Source: an uncultured Clostridia bacterium
GTDB taxonomy: Bacteria; Bacillota; Clostridia; Christensenellales; Borkfalkiaceae
Direction: 5' to 3'
Length of the DNA: 64,000 nucleotides
Assembly (NCBI GenBank): GCA_944337235.1
Contig: CALVLK010000005.1
Location: 36,984 to 100,983 of the forward strand
Below the pieces are notes generated by a model. That model was not told the DNA's origin and did no database searches. It saw only the letters and a program-made list of their open reading frames with translations. Positions 56,653 through 64,000 of the stretch are shown here, in pieces. How positions within the stretch are numbered: position 1 is the stretch's first letter; every line of letters starts with the position of its first letter. A program made the position numbers and the translations under genes.

Positions 56653-56787
56653 TCATGCAGAGAGATGCTTTCTGCCCTTGTTTCTCCTTCTCTTCAGAAC
56701 CTTTCTGCCGCCCGCGCTCTGCATTCTCTTGCGGAAGCCGTGCACCTTGCTTCTCTGTCTCTTCTTGGGTTGATAAGTTCTCTTCAT
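56653..56787 (-). CDS. rpmH: 50S ribosomal protein L34 (bL34)
   Basis: 44 residues read directly from the sequence: [18 protein letters not shown], then [19 protein letters not shown] and the end GRKHLSA. Length and sequence are canonical. GGAGAATT ribosome site. First gene of the rpmH-rnpA-yidD-yidC-jag operon. Confidence 0.98.
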   Translation of the reverse strand: MKRTYQPKKRQRSKVHGFRKRMQSAGGRKVLKRRRNKGRKHLSA

Positions 56788-56817
56788 AACCTATAATTCT
56801 CCGAATGTTTTTGTTTG

Positions 56818-56846
56818 ATTATAGAAAATTTCCGCGCTTTCGTCAA
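56818..56846 (-). promoter_or_regulatory. Promoter of the rpmH operon
   Basis: TTGACG, 17 bases, TATAAT, just after the dnaN stop. Confidence 0.88.
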
Positions 56847-56853
56847 GCGATTC

Positions 56854-57948
56854 TTACGCGTTTCTGACGGGTAAAATCAAATACAGGCTGTCTTTCTCGC
56901 GCTCATTTTGTACAATAAAGGGGGAATACGGGCCGTTCAGGTCTATTTCTACGCGCTCCTCCTCGAGCGCGCCCAGTGCGTCGAGCAGATATTTTGCGTT
57001 CATCGATATGGTGAGGTCGCGCCCCGTATGTTCCACGGTAAAACTTTCCGATACGTTGCCTGCCTCCGACACAGAGGAGACGTTCATTCCGTCGCCCGTC
57101 AGCGTGATCGTGATGAGGTTGTTCTTGTCTCCACGGATGAGGATGGCGGCCCGCTGCACGCTCTTGATCAGTTCCTCGCGCGAAAGGATCACCCTGGTTT
57201 CAAACGTCTTTGAAATGACGCTCTCCTTGCGGATGAAGTCGCCCTGATACAGGCGGGAGAGAATGGTCTTCCCCTCCGTCTCCGCGCGCATCATGCCCCC
57301 TTCCGTATAGATGGTGAGCTTCTCTTCGTCGTCACTCAAAGAGCGGGCGATCTCGTTGAGCGTGCGCGCCGGACAGATGATGTTCATCTCGCCCGTCTTT
57401 GAAACGATCTCTTCGCTCGCAAGCGCCAGGCGGTAGCCGTCAAGCGCCGTCATCTCCAGCTTGTCCTTCCATTCGAGCAGGCAGCCCTTCAGAATGGGGC
57501 GGGAATCGTCCTGCGCACAGCAGAACACCGTTTTGGCGACGCCGCGCTTGAATGCCTTCTTGTCGATGACAAAGCTGTTTTCCGAGATATCGAGGTTGAT
57601 CTTGGGGAATGCCTCCGCACTCATCGTCTGAATGCGTGTGCCCGAATCGGCGTATCTGATCTCCATGCCGCCCTCCACCGTCTCAAGCGTGAGCTCGCAG
57701 TCGGTCAGTTTGCCGATAAAGTCTGCAAACAGTTTCCCGGGAACGCAGATCTCGCCCTCCTCGAACACTTCGGCACTGATCTGATTGCGGATGGTCAGCT
57801 CGCCGTCCGTCGCAAGCAGCGTCACGACGTCGTTGCCCGCCGAAAGTTTGATGCACTCCATGACGGGCATCGTAGTCCGCACCGCGCATGCCTTGCTCGC
57901 CTTTACGACCGCATCCGAAAGTGTAAGTCCGTCGCAGATGAATTTCAT
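56854..57948 (-). CDS. dnaN: DNA polymerase III beta subunit (sliding clamp)
   Basis: 364 residues in three clamp domains. FICDGLTLSDAVVKASKACA opens domain 1, EMTALDGYRLALA lies in domain 2, and the C-terminal DSLYLILPVRNA carries the usual last strand. It usually follows dnaA; here dnaN is the first gene left of the candidate origin and dnaA is missing. AAGGGGG ribosome site. Confidence 0.97.
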   Translation of the reverse strand: MKFICDGLTLSDAVVKASKACAVRTTMPVMECIKLSAGNDVVTLLATDGELTIRNQISAEVFEEGEICVPGKLFADFIGKLTDCELTLETVEGGMEIRYADSGTRIQTMSAEAFPKINLDISENSFVIDKKAFKRGVAKTVFCCAQDDSRPILKGCLLEWKDKLEMTALDGYRLALASEEIVSKTGEMNIICPARTLNEIARSLSDDEEKLTIYTEGGMMRAETEGKTILSRLYQGDFIRKESVISKTFETRVILSREELIKSVQRAAILIRGDKNNLITITLTGDGMNVSSVSEAGNVSESFTVEHTGRDLTISMNAKYLLDALGALEEERVEIDLNGPYSPFIVQNEREKDSLYLILPVRNA

Positions 57949-57997
57949 AATGTACAGCCCCCTTCTTGTTATGATGGTAATATAAAATAAGAATATT

Positions 57998-58036
57998 TAA
58001 TAATAGTAATAATAGGCGGTGTAGAAATGTGGAATT
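57998..58036 (-). other. DnaA-trios, GC cluster and DnaA-box-like sites (unwinding element)
   Basis: Read on the minus strand: AATTCCACA and ATTTCTACA, then CCGCC, then CTATTATTACTATTATTA. The complement of the last part is six perfect 3'-(G/A)AT trios. The order box-box-GC-trio is that described for the B. subtilis basal unwinding system. Confidence 0.7.
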
Positions 58037-58053
58037 TTCCGCTTGTCCCCTAT

Positions 58054-58082
58054 ATTATACCCCATAAGAGGGAAAAAAGCAA
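58054..58082 (-). promoter_or_regulatory. Candidate promoter of dnaN
   Basis: TTGCTT, 17 bases, TATAAT. Transcripts would cross the DnaA-trio element. Confidence 0.7.
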
Positions 58083-58296
58083 ACAATTTCCGGCTTTTTC
58101 GGGCAGGAACCTCGCAAAAGCAAGGTGGAGAGGGGGCGGGAATTCGCGTGGAAATCTTTTTACAGGGGGTGGAAAGAGGAAAGCATTCCACGGGGCGGAA
58201 GGGGGATATTTTCAATGACAAAGTCAACAGGAAAAGATATGCGCATTTATTCCAAAATCTTCGGATTAAACAGGAAAATTCTACAGAGAAACTGAC

Positions 58297-58320
58297 ATTG
58301 TGGAAAACCTCTTCCACAAT
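58297..58320. repeat. Inverted pair of DnaA-box-like motifs
   Basis: ATTGTGGAA-AACCTC-TTCCACAAT, 9-bp perfect arms. The minus-strand 9-mer TTTTCCACA fits TTWTNCACA. Confidence 0.65.
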
Positions 58321-58369
58321 TTTACAGCCGCATTTGGAAAAGCAATCTGTAAAATTTCGTGCGGGAGCA

Positions 58370-58398
58370 TTGAAATCAGGGGAAGGATATGATATAAT
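58370..58398 (+). promoter_or_regulatory. Promoter of rsmG
   Basis: TTGAAA, 17 bases, TATAAT. The -10 ends 6 bases before the rsmG ATG, so the message would be leaderless. Confidence 0.8.
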
Positions 58399-58404
58399 GT
58401 TCCC

Positions 58405-59094
58405 ATGAAGCAGATCGATCTGAAAGAGAGTATGGAAAAATTGCAGGCAAACGCGCAGGCCTTTGCCCGCTTTCGTGCGCTTCTTCTGGAATATAACGCA
58501 AAGTTCAACCTTACCGCGATCACGGGCGAAGAGGAAGTGACGTATAAACACTTTTTGGACAGCGTCGCCGGCGAAGGGTGGTTCAAAGAGGGGGCAAAGG
58601 TGTGCGAGATCGGCTCGGGCGCGGGGTTCCCCTCCATTCCGCTTAAGATCGTGCGCCCCGATCTCTCGTTTACGCTCATCGAGAGCAGGGAGAAGAAGTG
58701 CAGCTTTCTGCGCATTGCGGCGGAAGAGCTTGCGCTCTCCGATATCACAGTGCTCTGCACGCGCGCCGAAGAGGGAGCGCGCCGCGCCGATCTGCGCGAA
58801 AAGTTCGACGTCGTGTGCGCCCGCGCCGTTGCGGAGATGAACACGCTTGCAGAATATTGCCTGCCCTTTGTGCGCGTGGGCGGGTATATGATCGCCTATA
58901 AGGGCAAGGCGGAGGGGGAGCTGCAGCGGGCAAAGCGCGCCATTGCGCTGCTTGGCGGCGAAACGGAGGAGGCGGTATCCTATTCCCTTCCCAAAGGATA
59001 CGGCGAACGTATGCTCATTGCCGTAAAAAAGGTGAAGAGAACGCCCGAAAAATATCCGCGCGGGCAGGGAAAAGAGCGAGGTGATCCGCTTTGA
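58405..59094 (+). CDS. rsmG: 16S rRNA (guanine527-N7)-methyltransferase
   Basis: 229 residues. An N-terminal helical part is followed by a Rossmann SAM domain: CEIGSGAGFPSIPLKIV (motif I), TLIESREKKCSFL and VVCARAVAEMNTLAEYCLP. Modifies G527 of 16S rRNA. No ribosome site; the start ATG is at the expected transcription start. First rightward gene after oriC. Its stop overlaps the next start. Confidence 0.96.
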   Translation: MKQIDLKESMEKLQANAQAFARFRALLLEYNAKFNLTAITGEEEVTYKHFLDSVAGEGWFKEGAKVCEIGSGAGFPSIPLKIVRPDLSFTLIESREKKCSFLRIAAEELALSDITVLCTRAEEGARRADLREKFDVVCARAVAEMNTLAEYCLPFVRVGGYMIAYKGKAEGELQRAKRAIALLGGETEEAVSYSLPKGYGERMLIAVKKVKRTPEKYPRGQGKERGDPL

Positions 59095-59597
59095 CCGGGG
59101 AGAGAGGACCGACCGCCTGCGCGCTGACGGGGCACAGGGACCTTCCCGCCGCATTCGATCGCGAGGCGCTCAGATATGAGCTGCAGCAGCTCATCCGTGC
59201 GGGGGTGAATACCTTCTTCTGCGGCATGGCGCGCGGGTTCGATTACGAGGCGCTCGTCTCGCTCGTCTCGCTGAAGGAGCGCTATCCTATCCGCATTGTC
59301 GCCTGCCCCGCATACCGCGGCATGGTCTGGCGGCATCCGCTTAGCATCCGCGATCGCTATCTTGCGCTGCAGGCCGCCTGCGACGAGGAGGATGTGCGCT
59401 TTGAGGCGTACACCTATGGCTGTTACCATGCGCGGGATAGGCTGATCGTCGACCGTGCAGATATGCTGTTTGCCTACTGCCTGCGCAATACGGGCGGCAC
59501 GGCGTACACCGTGCGCTATGCGATGGAGCAGAACAAAGTGCTCAAATTCTTCGGCGCCCTGTCCGACGTGCCCGAGGAGTTTCGTTTGAATTGTTAA
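59091..59597 (+). CDS. SLOG-fold protein, YpsA/DUF1273-like
   Basis: 168 residues. ALTGHRDLP at the N-terminus and FFCGMARGFDYEA form the nucleotide-binding loops typical of the SLOG/DprA-like group. RLIVDRADMLFAY and GGTAYTVRYAM follow. Members bind nucleotide derivatives; the role is unknown. The start codon is TTG, with AGGTGAT upstream and a 4-base overlap with the rsmG stop, so it is translationally coupled. Confidence 0.8.
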   Translation: MTGERGPTACALTGHRDLPAAFDREALRYELQQLIRAGVNTFFCGMARGFDYEALVSLVSLKERYPIRIVACPAYRGMVWRHPLSIRDRYLALQAACDEEDVRFEAYTYGCYHARDRLIVDRADMLFAYCLRNTGGTAYTVRYAMEQNKVLKFFGALSDVPEEFRLNC

Positions 59598-59614
59598 AGC
59601 AGCGTTGATATTAT
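59586..59614 (+). promoter_or_regulatory. Promoter of the nfeD-flotillin unit
   Basis: TTGAAT, 17 bases, TATTAT, overlapping the end of the SLOG gene. Confidence 0.6.
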
Positions 59615-59659
59615 ATATAGCGGTATCACTTGCCGCGAAAATCAAGGAGGAATTTTATC

Positions 59660-60277
59660 ATGTTGGAATGGTACGCGTCGCTGAGCGTGCTCGAGGAGGT
59701 CTTTTTCTGGATCGCTGTAGTCGCGTCGCTTGCACTCGTCGTACAGCTCATCCTGCTGCTCGTCTCCTTCGGCGGAGGCGGCCTTGGCGATACCGATCTC
59801 GATCTGGACGGCGATATCGGCACGGACAGCGGGCTTGCGCTCTTTTCCGTCAAGAGCATCACGGCGTTCTTTGCGCTGGGCGGCTGGTGCGGCTTTGCCG
59901 CGGCGGGTTTTCTGCCCGGGAACAACTGGGCGCCCATCCTCATCTTTTTTGTGACGGGCGCGCTTGCGCTGCTTGCCGTGGCGTTCGCGCTGCGCGGCAT
60001 CTCTAAGCTGCAATGCGCGGGCAATGTAGACAATGCAAAACTCGAGGGCATGATTGCGACCGTGTATGTGTCCATACCCGGGGCGCGCTCGGGGCGCGGA
60101 AAGGTCACGCTCACCGCCCAGGGCAGGTATATGGAGCTTGACGCCGTCACCGACGAGCCCGAGCGCATCGCCGTGGACGAACAGGTCACGATCCTGTCGT
60201 ACAGCGACGATTTTGCCGTCGTCGGCCGCAAACAATCATTTCAGGAACATCCGCATACCGCGGAAAATAATGGATAA
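59660..60277 (+). CDS. NfeD-like membrane protein (flotillin partner)
   Basis: 205 residues. Three or four membrane segments (about 14-36, 66-84, 90-112) are followed by a C-terminal OB-like domain (MIATVYVSIPGARSGRGKVT, VDEQVTILSY). This is the YuaF/NfeD1b-type short NfeD, which pairs with SPFH proteins. AAGGAGG ribosome site. The flotillin gene follows by 12 bases. Confidence 0.85.
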   Translation: MLEWYASLSVLEEVFFWIAVVASLALVVQLILLLVSFGGGGLGDTDLDLDGDIGTDSGLALFSVKSITAFFALGGWCGFAAAGFLPGNNWAPILIFFVTGALALLAVAFALRGISKLQCAGNVDNAKLEGMIATVYVSIPGARSGRGKVTLTAQGRYMELDAVTDEPERIAVDEQVTILSYSDDFAVVGRKQSFQEHPHTAENNG

Positions 60278-60289
60278 GGAGAGAAAAAT

Positions 60290-61681
60290 ATGACCCCTGC
60301 AGTTGTAGCAATCATTGTCGTTGTCGTACTCATTGCATTGCTCATACTCATTACGATCGCCGTGCGGTACAAGACCTGCCCGCCCGACAAGATCATGATC
60401 ATCTACGGTAAGATCAACCCCAACCCCGACGGCACATACCGTTCGGCAAAGTGTATCCACGGCGGTGCGGCGTTCGTTCTGCCCTTCTTTCAGAAATATA
60501 CTTTCATGGATCTGACCCCGCTTTCTATCTCGGTCGATCTCAAAAGCGCGCTGAGCAAGCAGAACATCCGCATCGACGTCCCCTGTATCTTCACGGTGGG
60601 CATCTCCACCGACACGGGCATCATGCAGAACGCTGCGGAGCGGCTGAGGATGCTCACCCTTGCGCAGATCTCCGATCTCGCACGCGACATCATCTTCGGT
60701 CAGCTGCGTCTTGTCATCGCCACGATGAACATCGAAGAGATCAACGCCGACCGCGATAAATTTCTCGACGCGATCTCGCGCAATGTCGAAGGCGAGTTGA
60801 AGAAAGTGGGTCTTCGGCTCATCAACGTGAACGTGACGGATATCTCCGATGAATCCGGCTATATCATTGCGCTGGGCAAAGAGGCGGCGGCAAAGGCGAT
60901 CAACGATGCAAAGATCTCCGTCGCCGAAGAGGACAAGAAGGGCTCGATCGGTGAAGCAAATGCCAAAATGGAGCAGCGCATTCAGGTCGCCAAGGCAGAG
61001 TCCGCCGCCATCGACGGCGAAAACCAGGCCAAGGCAGAGATCGCCCGCTCGCAGGCAATGCTGCGCGAGAAGGAGGCGGAGGCATTGAAGCTCGCCGTCA
61101 CGGCAGAGAAGGTGCAGGCGGCGCAGGCGCTCGAAGAGAGCTATGCCGCCGAAGAGAAGGCGGAAGTTTCGCGTGCCGCAAGAGAGAAGGCCACCAAAGA
61201 GGCAGACGTCATCGTCGCCGCCGACATCGAAAAGCGCAAGCTCGAGATCGAGGCAGAGGCGGTCGCCGAACAGATTCGCCGCAAGGCACAGGGCGAGGCA
61301 GACGCGATCTTCGCCAAAATGGACGCCGAGGCGCGCGGTCTGCGCGAAAAGCTCACCAAACAGGCAGAAGGTATGGACGCGCTCGTCAGGAGCGCTGGCA
61401 CCTCCGACGAGGCGGTGCGCCTGCTCATTGCCGACAAGCTCGAAACCATCGTCGCCGAACAGGTCAAGGCGATCTCCGGCGTCAAGATCGACAAGGTCAC
61501 CGTATGGGACGGCGGAAACAATGCCGACGGCAAGAGCTCGACGGCAAACTTCCTCTCCGGGCTGCTCAAATCCCTTCCTCCGCTCGAGGATCTCTATCAG
61601 ATGGCGGGGCTCTCCCTGCCCAAGATCGTCTCGCCGCAAAAGGCAGAGGAGACCGAGGCGTCTTCCGGCGAGGAGGCATAA
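60290..61681 (+). CDS. floT: Flotillin-like SPFH-domain protein
   Basis: 463 residues. An N-terminal membrane hairpin (VVAIIVVVVLIALLILI), SPFH domain (about 25-190), then a long Ala/Glu-rich coiled coil (about 200-370) with EA-type repeats, and a C-terminal helix plus a tail ending SSGEEA. Flotillins scaffold membrane microdomains. AAGGAG ribosome site. Paired with the NfeD gene as in yuaF-floT of B. subtilis. Confidence 0.9.
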   Translation: MTPAVVAIIVVVVLIALLILITIAVRYKTCPPDKIMIIYGKINPNPDGTYRSAKCIHGGAAFVLPFFQKYTFMDLTPLSISVDLKSALSKQNIRIDVPCIFTVGISTDTGIMQNAAERLRMLTLAQISDLARDIIFGQLRLVIATMNIEEINADRDKFLDAISRNVEGELKKVGLRLINVNVTDISDESGYIIALGKEAAAKAINDAKISVAEEDKKGSIGEANAKMEQRIQVAKAESAAIDGENQAKAEIARSQAMLREKEAEALKLAVTAEKVQAAQALEESYAAEEKAEVSRAAREKATKEADVIVAADIEKRKLEIEAEAVAEQIRRKAQGEADAIFAKMDAEARGLREKLTKQAEGMDALVRSAGTSDEAVRLLIADKLETIVAEQVKAISGVKIDKVTVWDGGNNADGKSSTANFLSGLLKSLPPLEDLYQMAGLSLPKIVSPQKAEETEASSGEEA

Positions 61682-61696
61682 CAATCCGTTTTTTTG

Positions 61697-61723
61697 GCGG
61701 GAGCGCAATGCTCCCGCTTTTTT
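61697..61723 (+). terminator. Terminator of the nfeD-flotillin operon
   Basis: GCGGGAGC-GCAAT-GCTCCCGC and TTTTTT. Confidence 0.9.
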
Positions 61724-61758
61724 ATATATAAAATTTTTATTGAAATTTCGTTTTGCTA

Positions 61759-61786
61759 TTGACAGTCAGGGGGAGAGTAGTATAAT
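61759..61786 (+). promoter_or_regulatory. Promoter of the leader peptide / 61909 lipoprotein unit
   Basis: TTGACA, 16 bases, TATAAT. The transcript begins about 35 bases before the leader ORF. Confidence 0.85.
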
Positions 61787-61830
61787 ATAGTTATCAAGAG
61801 GGGCCGCTGCAAAGAAAAGGGGAAAATCCA

Positions 61831-61905
61831 ATGGAGAACGGATCGGGCACAACAGAACCGCATGTTTTGTTGTGCCCTTTTGTAAAAATGGTTTTTTGGG
61901 GGTGA
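61831..61905 (+). CDS. Short upstream ORF (24-residue leader peptide)
   Basis: ATG with AAGGGGA 9 bases upstream; begins MENGSGTTEPHVLLCPF and ends MVFWG. Its stop TGA lies inside the GGGGGTGA ribosome site of the lipoprotein gene, 3 bases before that ATG. A terminator-like hairpin (61845-61881) is inside the frame, so ribosome movement could decide whether it forms. No run of one amino acid marks an obvious signal. Confidence 0.5.
   Translation: MENGSGTTEPHVLLCPFVKMVFWG
61845..61881 (+). terminator. Attenuator-like hairpin inside the leader ORF
   Basis: GGGCACAACA, 13-base loop, TGTTGTGCCC, TTTT. It sits between promoter and lipoprotein gene, so full termination would silence the gene. Confidence 0.65.
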
Positions 61906-61908
61906 AAT

Positions 61909-62583
61909 ATGCAAACGATCACTAAATTTTTTACCTGCGTCGTCGCGGCGGCAGCATTGGTGTCCGTGGGGCTGAATAACGGTTGCACGGCAAGCATGTA
62001 TTCAGAGGAGCAGCACATACAAAGGATTAGGGAGCGTGCCGAGGAGCGATTTCTGGGCGAGGAGAGCGAGTACACGGGATTAGAGGTATATCCTGTCTAC
62101 AACGAGCAGGATGAACTCAAGTATGCTCTCATAGAATTGGAGTCGCAGGGATTCACCTATGTGTATATCAGCGACAGCGAAACCCCGTGGTCGAGTATGT
62201 ATTCAACGAGCTCACATGGGTCAGAGAGCTGGATGCCCTATCGCGTGAAAGACGGGCTGGTAGAGAACATAGAAGATGCAGAGGGCAACCTGATTACCCA
62301 GGCCATAAACCGGGCGTATTATCGTGATGAAAATGGAGATGTGATCATCTATCATCAAAGTCACTTTAAGGCGGCGGGGATCGAAAATGAACGCCGATAT
62401 CTGTTATTGATCGAGCCGACGGTGGATCTGGGATATACAAGCGGCCTGATCCCCGCAGTAAAACGCGGAGAACAGTATCTCGATCTGGTGGACGGTACAT
62501 TGATCGACTATACGCCGGGCATGTCGGCGCCGTATGCAATTGCAGATATTGCATTTATCAATAATTCGGGTTTTGATTTATAA
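61909..62583 (+). CDS. Exported, probably lipid-anchored protein of unknown function
   Basis: 224 residues. Hydrophobic signal peptide ending LNNGC (Cys26); the lipobox is weak because Asn is at -3 and -2. The mature part is acidic with EEQHIQRIRERAEERFLGEE, then alternating strands (YVYISDSE, RRYLLLIEPTVDLGY). Family not recognised. Expression is probably set by the leader ORF and attenuator. Confidence 0.7.
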   Translation: MQTITKFFTCVVAAAALVSVGLNNGCTASMYSEEQHIQRIRERAEERFLGEESEYTGLEVYPVYNEQDELKYALIELESQGFTYVYISDSETPWSSMYSTSSHGSESWMPYRVKDGLVENIEDAEGNLITQAINRAYYRDENGDVIIYHQSHFKAAGIENERRYLLLIEPTVDLGYTSGLIPAVKRGEQYLDLVDGTLIDYTPGMSAPYAIADIAFINNSGFDL

Positions 62584-62652
62584 GAAGAGCGTGCCCGTCA
62601 AAATGAAGTAAAAGGGAGATTTGTACCGTTTTATATATGGAGGGAAAATAAG

Positions 62653-63207
62653 ATGAAAAAAATTATTCCAATGTTTTTGTTTGTTGTGGCGCTGTGTGCG
62701 GCTCTGTCGGCATGCAGTTCTGTCAATGAGCTTGGACTTCGTGAAGCAAACGACGGCGACATGATCTCGTTCGATTTGTGGGGAAATACGGGCAATATCT
62801 CTACCGTCGAGGTCAACAAGATCACTCTGACGGGGGAAGACGGCTCAGAGTTTGTCTGTTCTGTTCGTTCGGGCGACGTGCAAGAAGAGGGGCAATTTTT
62901 GTTGGATACGCATACAGGCGGCACGACCGTGACCGTACCGAGCGGGTCAACGATTTATTGGTCCTGCCGCAATTATGATGAGGGCGGCATGAGCGTTGCG
63001 CGGGGGGAACAGATCTGGCTTGAATTCATCAATCAAAAAAACTCTCATATTGTCGGCTATGCCGTTGTCAGAGTAGATAAGATCGCAGAATATCACTACG
63101 AGCCGACGATCGTCAGGGCGGTGACCTTCCCGCAGGTGGACGGGGCATATCAGTCGGTCACCATGGAACAGGTCGCTCGGCTGATCGGCAGCGCCGTGGA
63201 AGAATAA
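62653..63207 (+). CDS. Predicted lipoprotein
   Basis: 184 residues. Lipobox ALSAC (Cys21). A beta-rich mature part (VEVNKITLTGEDGSEFVCSV, GTTVTVPSGSTIYWSC) suggests an Ig-like or jelly-roll fold. Function unknown. GGAGGG ribosome site. Third in a row of small exported proteins. Confidence 0.75.
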   Translation: MKKIIPMFLFVVALCAALSACSSVNELGLREANDGDMISFDLWGNTGNISTVEVNKITLTGEDGSEFVCSVRSGDVQEEGQFLLDTHTGGTTVTVPSGSTIYWSCRNYDEGGMSVARGEQIWLEFINQKNSHIVGYAVVRVDKIAEYHYEPTIVRAVTFPQVDGAYQSVTMEQVARLIGSAVEE

Positions 63208-63268
63208 GCAAGGCAGCATATCTTTTTTGTATATGTCGCAGCAAAGGCGATCAATCGGGAGAGTAATC

Positions 63269-63787
63269 ATGAAAAAGGCAATCAGAAAATCATTTATCTT
63301 AATGGCGGGGGTAATGTTATGTTGCGGAATGGCGGGGTGCACGCCGGAACAGCGATATTCCGTGTCGGTCGGGCACTTTTATTCCCTGGAAGAGGCGTAT
63401 GAAAACGGCTGGCTGACGCAGGACGATCTGAACAATATCGCGTATTATTATCATACGCGCCACGGAGAGACGGAGCACGTCGACGAGTCGTTTGCGCCAA
63501 CCCCCAAAACGCCCGAGACTTTGAGCGAAGACACACAAAACAAGATCAAACGGACGTATCTGGATGAAGTGGCAATGGCGCCCGACGGGACGTTTGACCA
63601 GATTGAGATCCGTCAGTATTATGGCACATACAATGGGTGCGTTGTGGTCGGCATGCAATCAGACTATGTTCTGATTGATCCGTTATTGTATCCGGAGCAT
63701 ACGATCGGCGAAGTGGTTTTTTATGATTATGTTCCGTCGGCAATCGACGTTTGGCGCGGGGCAGAAAACAATGAAACGGGAGAGTAA
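63269..63787 (+). CDS. Predicted lipoprotein with YSLEEAYENG motif
   Basis: 172 residues. Lipobox GMAGC (Cys24). Directly after the signal comes YSLEEAYENGWLTQDDLN, a two-helix module, followed by IAYYYHTRHGE. The C-terminal half (YYGTYNGCVVVGMQSDYV) is beta-type. The next gene is a paralogue with the same signal peptide and module. GGGAGAG ribosome site; the start MKKAIRKS is preferred over an upstream ATG for that reason. Confidence 0.75.
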   Translation: MKKAIRKSFILMAGVMLCCGMAGCTPEQRYSVSVGHFYSLEEAYENGWLTQDDLNNIAYYYHTRHGETEHVDESFAPTPKTPETLSEDTQNKIKRTYLDEVAMAPDGTFDQIEIRQYYGTYNGCVVVGMQSDYVLIDPLLYPEHTIGEVVFYDYVPSAIDVWRGAENNETGE

Positions 63788-63789
63788 TT

Positions 63790-64000
63790 ATGAAAAAGGC
63801 AATCAAAAATTTATCTATTGTATTTTCGGCAATCGCGCTTTGCTGCGGAATGGCTGGGTGTGCGCCGCGGGCGTCCGGTACGTTTTATTCGTTGAAAGAG
63901 GCATACGAGGCGGGTTATCTGAAGTATGACGATGTTATGAGCATCGCCTATTATCAAAACGGCGGAAGGCACCATAACGAATCGGTCATGGACGAGGACT
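63790..64000 (+). CDS. Predicted lipoprotein, paralogue of 63269 (3' end outside window)
   Basis: 70 residues visible. Signal peptide with GMAGC (Cys24) and YSLKEAYEAGYLKYDDVM, nearly the same module as the preceding gene. The DNA around the two starts is almost identical, including GGGAGAGTAAT; in this copy that stretch also contains the stop of the previous gene. The start is 3 bases after that stop. Confidence 0.75.
   Translation, partial: MKKAIKNLSIVFSAIALCCGMAGCAPRASGTFYSLKEAYEAGYLKYDDVMSIAYYQNGGRHHNESVMDED

Larger units (their letters stand above)
57949..58404. other. Candidate replication origin (oriC) between dnaN and rsmG
   Basis: A 456-base gene-free gap between outward-facing gene sets. 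It holds six DnaA-trios (57998-58015), a GC cluster (GGCGG), two abutting DnaA-box-like 9-mers (58020-58036), one 9-mer matching TTWTNCACA (58299-58307) and several further GTGGAA/TTCCAC motifs. It also holds the dnaN and rsmG promoters. Gene-strand bias switches here. Confidence 0.75.

Noticed and set aside
56788-56853. A missing or very short dnaA between rpmH and dnaN
   Set aside because: The gap is only 66 bases and is fully explained by the rpmH promoter and leader; no dnaA sequence was recognised in any frame of the window.
61727-61790. Possible second gene start right after the flotillin terminator
   Set aside because: Only a promoter and leader were found. No frame longer than the 24-codon leader has a ribosome site before 61909.

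Overview
The window looks like an origin-proximal segment of a GC-rich member of the Clostridia, probably an uncultured gut lineage. Three things point there. First, there are sporulation-associated genes (spoVT, a pdaB-type deacetylase, yyaC, jag/spoIIIJ-type genes). Second, Gram-positive control elements are present: a Cys T-box leader, a DinR/LexA-type SOS box and B. subtilis-type parS sites. Third, there are many exported lipoproteins and BspA-type leucine-rich-repeat proteins. Sporulation itself cannot be shown from one window. No tRNA, rRNA, CRISPR array, IS element or prophage was recognised.

Right part (47-64 kb): this is the replication-origin neighbourhood. Leftwards on the minus strand run dnaN, rpmH, rnpA, yidD, yidC and jag, then cvpA and an ftsH-parA-parB operon with two parS sites just upstream. 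On the plus strand rsmG leads rightwards, followed by a SLOG-fold gene, an nfeD/flotillin pair and a string of small lipoproteins that runs off the window. The dnaN-rsmG gap holds DnaA-box-like 9-mers, a GC cluster and six perfect DnaA-trios, so I place oriC at about 57.95-58.40 kb. dnaA is not next to it. Conserved genes left of this point lie overwhelmingly on the minus strand, which is the leading strand for a fork moving left.

Left and middle (0-47 kb): gyrB-gyrA (gyrA cut by the window edge); a spoVT / spoVB-like / mazG (yabN) / dusB block that resembles the B. subtilis spoVT-yabM-yabN order; an SOS-controlled uvrB / HAD-GNAT fusion / uvrA / aminotransferase operon; glnS; and a decayed low-GC island (marR pseudogene, intact MFS transporter, nitroreductase and radical-SAM remnants). 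Next come glyQS and a surface-protein zone at 23.5-40 kb, with tandem LRR lipoproteins, a membrane glycosyltransferase, plsC, an SSB-like protein, pdaB, two zinc-ribbon-bearing lipoproteins and comF. The zone ends with rplM-rpsI, maa and a T-box-controlled cysE-cysS-alaS operon whose AlaRS lacks the C-terminal domain.

Points most worth a second look: oriC without dnaA; a sporulation-type promoter nested in the loop of a terminator-like hairpin at spoVT; a leader-peptide/attenuator unit before the lipoprotein at 61.9 kb; an apparently leaderless rsmG; a HAD-GNAT fusion inside an SOS uvr operon; a lipoprotein family with a shared YSLxEAYxxGxL motif at both ends of the window; and a YidC with a very large insertion.
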